Assembly: GCF_005239225.2 (NCBI RefSeq) | Contig: NC_133300.1 | Coordinates: forward strand, 13,731,875-13,795,874 | Direction of reading: 5' to 3' | DNA: 64,000 bases | DNA from: Populus alba | Taxonomy: Eukaryota > Streptophyta > Magnoliopsida > Malpighiales > Salicaceae | Shown here: positions 58,741 to 64,000 of the stretch, one piece after another | How the letters are laid out: every line of letters starts with the position of its first letter | Position numbering within the stretch: position 1 is the stretch's first letter | Program-made: the position numbers and the translations under genes | The notes under the pieces: generated by a model | Database searches by the model: none | What the model was told of the DNA's origin: nothing | The model's input: only the letters and a program-made list of their open reading frames with translations

Positions 58741-60057
58741 TTTTTGGTAGAGCAGCACGAATCCCAATAAAAGGAAAGAGGATAAGAAAAAAAAAAAAAA
58801 AAAAGAGTCACCAAACACTTTCCACATGAACACATGCCACCTCATTATTAAGCTTTCATCGTAATGCTTCCAATGCAATCTAGAACGACTACTTTCCCCT
58901 ATTGAAATCTGCCTCACGCATTGTTAGAGCATGATAGTCAGCTTTCATATGTTGGCTCGTGTACCACTCGCACTTACCAAAGTTATCTTGCATGTTTATC
59001 CTAGTGCATCATATTTGCTTTGATTTCAATGTTGGTCCTTTATCATTTAATTGTTTTCCATAAACAATTTTTTTTTACCAAAATGAACATCAAACGAGTA
59101 ATGAAATCTTCCCTCAACATTTTAAGAACATCATATCTAGACAATTAGAATAAACTGCCAACTCAAATATCAAATAAAATCAAATTAAAAGTATCCAATT
59201 AGAAGAAAAAAAAGTTGAGTAACAAAAAAAAAAAACTTTATTTGACCATGCAAATCAGTCCCTAACATTAGAATGCAAAAGGTGCTCATTATTTGTTTAA
59301 GCTTCAAATTTAGTCCCCTAAAGTTTTAATTCTTATAAATCAATAAAATTAAATTTTATTTTATTAAACCAAACATCAATTAAGTGATGGAATATTCACT
59401 TGACACTGCGAGGTCCCCATATACAAGCATAAAAGCAAATCACCATGATAAATACCAAGTTAATGCAATGTTAAAGGACAAATTTAAAAGAAAATAAATC
59501 GAGGTATCAAAGTGAAAAAAATATATGGGATAAAAAAAAAAATCTTGCTTTGTGCGGATCCTCGCACGATGAAAGCTCTCATATGCACATGAAATACTAA
59601 TGTCCTTTAGGGTTTTTTTTTTTTTGTATTTAATTTAATTTTAATGTAGCTAATACATGAAACCCACAAAAACAACTAGATTAATAGATGACTTTGGCCT
59701 TGTTTGGCAACACGATTAGGCCACATGTTTTTTATTATAATTTTTTTTTTGTTATTAGATAATTTAATTTGATATATTGATATTAAAAATAATTTATTTT
59801 AAAAAAAATTAAATAAAAAATATTTTAAAAAATAACTTATAATATAATACTACCGAATACAATCTTTATCTATTCTGTGTTCTTCAAGAGTTTGGTAGGT
59901 ATGGCTTTAGAGAAAAAAAAAAAAAAAGAAAAGAAAAGTAAAAGGTGCTTGCAATATGGTTTATAAGGCTAATTCCAAGGGTAAATTAAACACGTTGAAT
60001 CGTGTAGCACAAGTAATGGACACCATAATATATCTGTTATTTCTACTTCTTTACCGG

Positions 60058-60110
<53 letters not shown>

Positions 60111-62129
60111 TTGGTAATCCTCCTATACTTGTTCGACTTGTAATATTTGTTTTTTGTAATTTATAAGAAAAAAATGTTTTTGCAATTTGTTAAAAAAGGA
60201 AAAATTATATTATAAAAGAAAAACTTGTTTCATGATGACTCAATCAAATAATTGATATATTTTTCAAAGTGTAGGAATGTCAAAAATAATAAATAACTTG
60301 ACAAGACCAAGATCGATTCTTATAAAGGTTAAGGATACATAACCACAAATAATAAAAGAAACAAAGTTAAAGGGATCTAAAAGATGCAATATTAATATAA
60401 AGATTTTACACAGATAAAACAATTATTAATGTTAAAGAATCCACTAATGATATTTTTAAATAAGTATAGTTCAAACCTTTTTTACTACTCAATTAGAAAC
60501 CACACACAAATGAAGTTCTAATTAGATGATTTTTCATTAATGACTTATTTTAAATTATTAACATGTTCATATCAATTATTTTTAATTATTTTATTTGAGT
60601 AACACCAACACTTGTAAATGTTGTCAAGTATTCATGGTGCTAACTTATATCAACAACCAATAAGGATCATTTTATAGCACAAGTGGTGGTTCTCATTGCA
60701 ATAAGCTATGAAATAATCAAGAATTTGTTATGCCAAAGATTTCATATTATGAATCAATACTAACCACTTAACAAAGAGGATATTAAGATTGATTGAGATA
60801 ACAATTATAACACATCTTAATATCAAACTTTCTTGAACTTAAACATTAAAGTTTTTGTTGAATTTTGTATTATACTTATTCTTAAACCATTAGTGTAACT
60901 TTTTCACCTTAATAAAAATAAACTTAACTAAACATAATTAAAAAAAAATATATATAAATAAACAAGATAGAAATATAACTATGATATAAATTAACTAAGT
61001 ATAATAAAGAAAACAATAAAATAAATAAGAGATTAATGATAATATAACATGAAATAAAACTTAAATATTATAAAAATACAAAGAAAGAAAAAAAGAGCAT
61101 GGATCTTGTTTTGAAAATCAAGATGTCTAAATAAATGAAAAATACCTTCTTCTATAGGCAAAAATTTAAAACTATTGATGGTGGCTAATTAATTTGGTAT
61201 CTAACTAATTTGGTGGCTAGACAAAATATCTTTGATAACATCATAATCTAAATAGATGATCTTCATTAAAGTTGTATGTATTTATCTTAGCTATTTTGAC
61301 TTTTAGAACTCTAGATATAAGACTAAACATCAAATAATATTTGGCCTGCAAGACACATTCATACTTCTTTTTTGTTGCTAAGATTTAAATCAAAAAAATA
61401 GAAATATTGAGTCTTGGGCTCTCCATGAATGTTTTAGGCTTACATCTTAGTTTTTCATCAAGATAAACTACACTTGAATCTGATGTTGATAGCTCTAGTT
61501 ATAACCTAAAAATCAAATGATGTTCCAATTTAAATAAAACCTGCCCAACTAAGAGGATTTTTTTTTTTTTAAGCCTAGCCATTTCTTTGTCTCTTCATAT
61601 AAAACTCAATTTTAATAATTAAACACGTTGATCAACCATCTAAATTATGAGATACGTCTATTTTATAAACTTGAATTTATTATAAAATTAAAGATATTTT
61701 ATATTGTTAGACTGGTTATTATAAAACATGCTTACATTAAAAATTTAATAATATTTTAAATGCAATATGATGTTATACAACTTTAATAAAAGTACACTTT
61801 TAAGTACGTATTACATGCTATTTGATGGAGCTATTAGAACTTTATGTTAGATATTGTTTTCCACGATGTTGATATTGAGCTAATGAAATGATTGAGCTTG
61901 ACCAATGATCTACTGAGTTGATAAAATAACTTTTATGAACCTTCCTTAACACTGTAACTATAAGAGGAGAATAACTTGAGAAGTTGTAGGGAGATGTGTG
62001 GAGAATGAAGCAAGATCAGGGGAAGTGGCTTTATGACTTGGTTTGCACTATTGTTGTATAGACCATTAAAAATGCTTGAATTTTTTTTTTTCATGAGTCA
62101 AGGTATTATTGTATATAAGTATTGTCCAA
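58741..62129. other. AT-rich intergenic, no gene seen
   Basis: Contains TA microsatellites at 60057-60108. A short MITE-like segment at about 59690-59870 is bounded by 'cttgtttggcaacacga' and 'accgaatacaatc'. No open frame resembles a protein. Confidence 0.45.
60057..60108. repeat. interrupted (TA)n microsatellite
   Basis: TA run broken once by ttatat near 60077-60082. Confidence 0.9.
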
Positions 62130-62399
62130 TGTTATAATACAAGAATAACAGAGAGCTTTACACAGTAATGGTTTGCACTAGAAAGCTGGGAGTAATGCTT
62201 GATTAATTCATTGATGCTTATGGCTGTTAAATAGCCTTACAATAATAGAAATAACAACCCACGATTGTAGGACCTAGGATTGTGGTATATGACTAAATCA
62301 AGAATAACAGAAAATAAAATCTTCTCCCTCAAGTAACGGAGAACTTATTTGCAATACTGAATAATAATTGTCAACTTACAAATAATGCTAACTTTATCA
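62130..62399 (-). repeat. 3' LTR of the second copia element
   Basis: On the minus strand it starts tgataaagttagc at 62399, directly after the polypurine tract aagagagga, and ends attataaca at 62130 (TG...CA, 270 bp). The terminal exon of the element lies immediately upstream on the same strand. Confidence 0.65.
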
Positions 62400-64000
62400 T
62401 CCTCTCTTAAACTACATGTTCTTAACGTTCAGTTTATTCAGAATATTCACAAACACCCATTGATTCTTGTATTTTTGAAAAAACTTCAATCTTCAATGGT
62501 TTGGTCATAATATCAGTAACTTGTTCGTGAGTAGAACATTGAGTTAGCTCTATTACTCTATCTTTGACTAGATCACAAAGAAAATGAAAACGAATATCTA
62601 TGTGCTTGCTACGACCATGCATTACCAGATTTTTTGAGAGTCTGATTGCTGATATATTATCATAATACACCACCGTAGGTTCGGACAACACATGAGTTAG
62701 ACTTTTCAGAATTCTTTTTAACCAAACAACCTAACAGGCACTTGATGTTACAATAATAAACTCAACTTTGGTGGTAGAGAGAGTAACTACTAGTTGTTTC
62801 TTTGAAGACCAGGATATTGCACTTGAATTCATCATAAAAACATAACCTGAAGTATTCTTTCTATCATCTTGATCACCTGCATAATCATTATCTATGTAAC
62901 CACAAAACTCTACATCTCCTCCCTTCCTATAAAACATCTCGAAACTAGCTGTCCCCTTTACATACCTTAGAATCCTTTTTGTTGCCAACAAATGAGACTC
63001 AGTGGGATGTTCCATGTATCTACTAATTAGACTTACCACAAACATTAAATCAGGACGTGTGGCAGTTAGATACATGAGACTTCCCACCATTTGCTTGTAG
63101 AGTGTACTATCAACCTGCACTCCTCCTTCATCCCTTAATAGTTTAAATCCAAGAACAATTGGATTTTTGACTGAGTTGCACTGACCCATGTTGAATATTT
63201 CTAGAACCTCGTTAGCATATTTTCGTTGGCTAATAAAGATGCCATCTTCCTTTTGCAATACTTCAATGCCCAAAAAATATCTCATTTTCCCAAGGTCAAT
63301 CATGTCAAATTTAGCCATCATTGACTTTTTAAATTCAGCGAACATAACTTCATCATTGCCGGTAAAAATAAGATCATCAACATAAAGATAAATGATTAAT
63401 ATTTTACCTCTACCCGCTTTTTTTATGAACAAAGTATGTTTATAAGGACATTTGGTGAAGCCTTCTTTGGAGAAATAGGACTCTATATGACTGTACCATG
63501 CTCAGGGAGCTTGTTTGAGTCCATACAATGCCTTCTTGAGTTGATAGACTTTTGTTTCTTCCCCCTTCTGCTTATAACCTGGAGGTTGATTGATGAACAC
63601 TTCTTCATTAATTTCTCTATGTAAGAAAGTTGATTTTACGTCAAGTTGATATATCAACCAGCTTTATTATGCTGCAAAAGAGAGCACCATATGAATTATG
63701 TCTAAGCGAGCCACGAGTGCAAATATTTCTGCATAATCCACCCCATATTGTTGGCTGTAGCCTTTGGCAACTAAACAAGCTTTATACTTATCAACTTCTC
63801 CAAGCTCGTTGAGTTTGGTTTTAAAAATCCACTTCACTCCAACTGTTTTCCCTCCTACCGGCAGATTCATTAATTCCCATGTCTCATTCTTCACAATTGC
63901 TGCAATTTCCTGATTCATGGCAAGCCTCTAGTTTTCACTTTTCACAGCCTCTTTAAAGGTTGTTGGATCATTGTTGGTGAACAAAGCTAGATGAGCTATA
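62400..64000 (-). mobile_element. Ty1/copia reverse transcriptase/RNase H, runs off the window
   Basis: On the minus strand: 63918-63667 is the start of reverse transcriptase (VKWIFKTKLNELGEVDKYKA, then YSQQYGVDYAEIFA). 63432-62731 carries IIYLYVDDLIFTGND, DLGKMRYFLGIEVL and, into RNase H, the SAISWSSKKQLVVTLSTT block. 62691-62434 ends RNase H (DNISAIRLSKN, GRSKHIDIRFHF). A stop near 62731, a frame change near 63440-63660 and another stop upstream of 63918 break the frame, so it is probably non-functional. It is the same copia family as the element at 37.9-43.5 kb by shared motifs (VKNPIV, DGRSKHID/HGRSKHID). Gag and integrase would lie to the right of the window. Confidence 0.85.
62434..63918 (-). 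pseudogene. copia pol C-terminal half (broken)
   Basis: Three open pieces in at least two frames encode most of reverse transcriptase and RNase H. The YVDD box is intact, but the frame is interrupted between 63667 and 63432 and at the boundary near 62731. Probably inactive, though better preserved than the plus-strand copy. Confidence 0.75.

Noticed and set aside
1..64000. CRISPR array, bacterial operon, rRNA or viral insertion
   Set aside because: No spaced identical short repeats, no ribosome-binding sites or operon layout, no rRNA-like block, and no viral genes other than the reverse transcriptases of ordinary copia elements.

Overview
This is a plant nuclear window: AT-rich DNA, spliced genes with GT/AG introns, large transposon-filled intergenic spaces, and no bacterial-type operons. 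The protein repertoire and repeat families resemble a woody eudicot. I favour Populus or another Salicaceae, but that is inference from pattern recognition, not a search.

Five genes can be supported. (1) 8500-9061 (+): a two-exon, 121-residue plant protein of unknown function with mitosis-type AACGG motifs upstream. (2) 17205-18614 (+): a two-exon, 285-residue Ser/acidic plant protein with a Cys-rich tail. (3) 28690-32121 (+): an intronless 1143-residue LRR receptor-like kinase of the RPK2/TOADSTOOL2 type. (4) 33391-36468 (-): a two-exon NINJA-family/ABI5-binding protein (AFP) with an EAR repressor motif, preceded by a dense ABRE/G-box cluster. (5) 51659-56593 (-): an eight-coding-exon G3BP-like protein (NTF2 + RRM + RGG) with a probable intron in the 5' UTR. 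RPK2 and AFP are convergent neighbours with about 1.3 kb between their coding ends.

Most of the rest is transposable-element debris. A tandem TRIM element (three LTRs, two internal regions, target-site duplication) lies at 4112-4614, with a decayed relative at 26539-26820. There is a hAT transposase pseudogene (9570-10260), a copia gag remnant on the minus strand (11690-12620), an inverted-repeat element (15236-16007), and a degenerate CACTA TNP2 transposase (19974-20860) that stops where a second CACTA-like block with subterminal repeats begins (20935-24440). A broken Ty1/copia element (about 37926-43488) carries a 1.04-kb insertion bounded by a 13-bp duplication. A second Ty1/copia element enters from the right edge on the minus strand (62130-64000). 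The stretches 45.3-50.4 kb and 58.0-58.7 kb hold a degenerate repeat with a period of roughly 160-170 bp, present in both orientations.

The genes do not form a cluster or pathway. The best leads are the tandem TRIM, the 13-bp-flanked CCGGTT-rich insertion, the AFP promoter, the homopolymer that decides the AFP C-terminus, and the uncharacterised small gene with M-phase-type promoter motifs. I found no CRISPR array, tRNA, rRNA or obvious novel multi-gene system.
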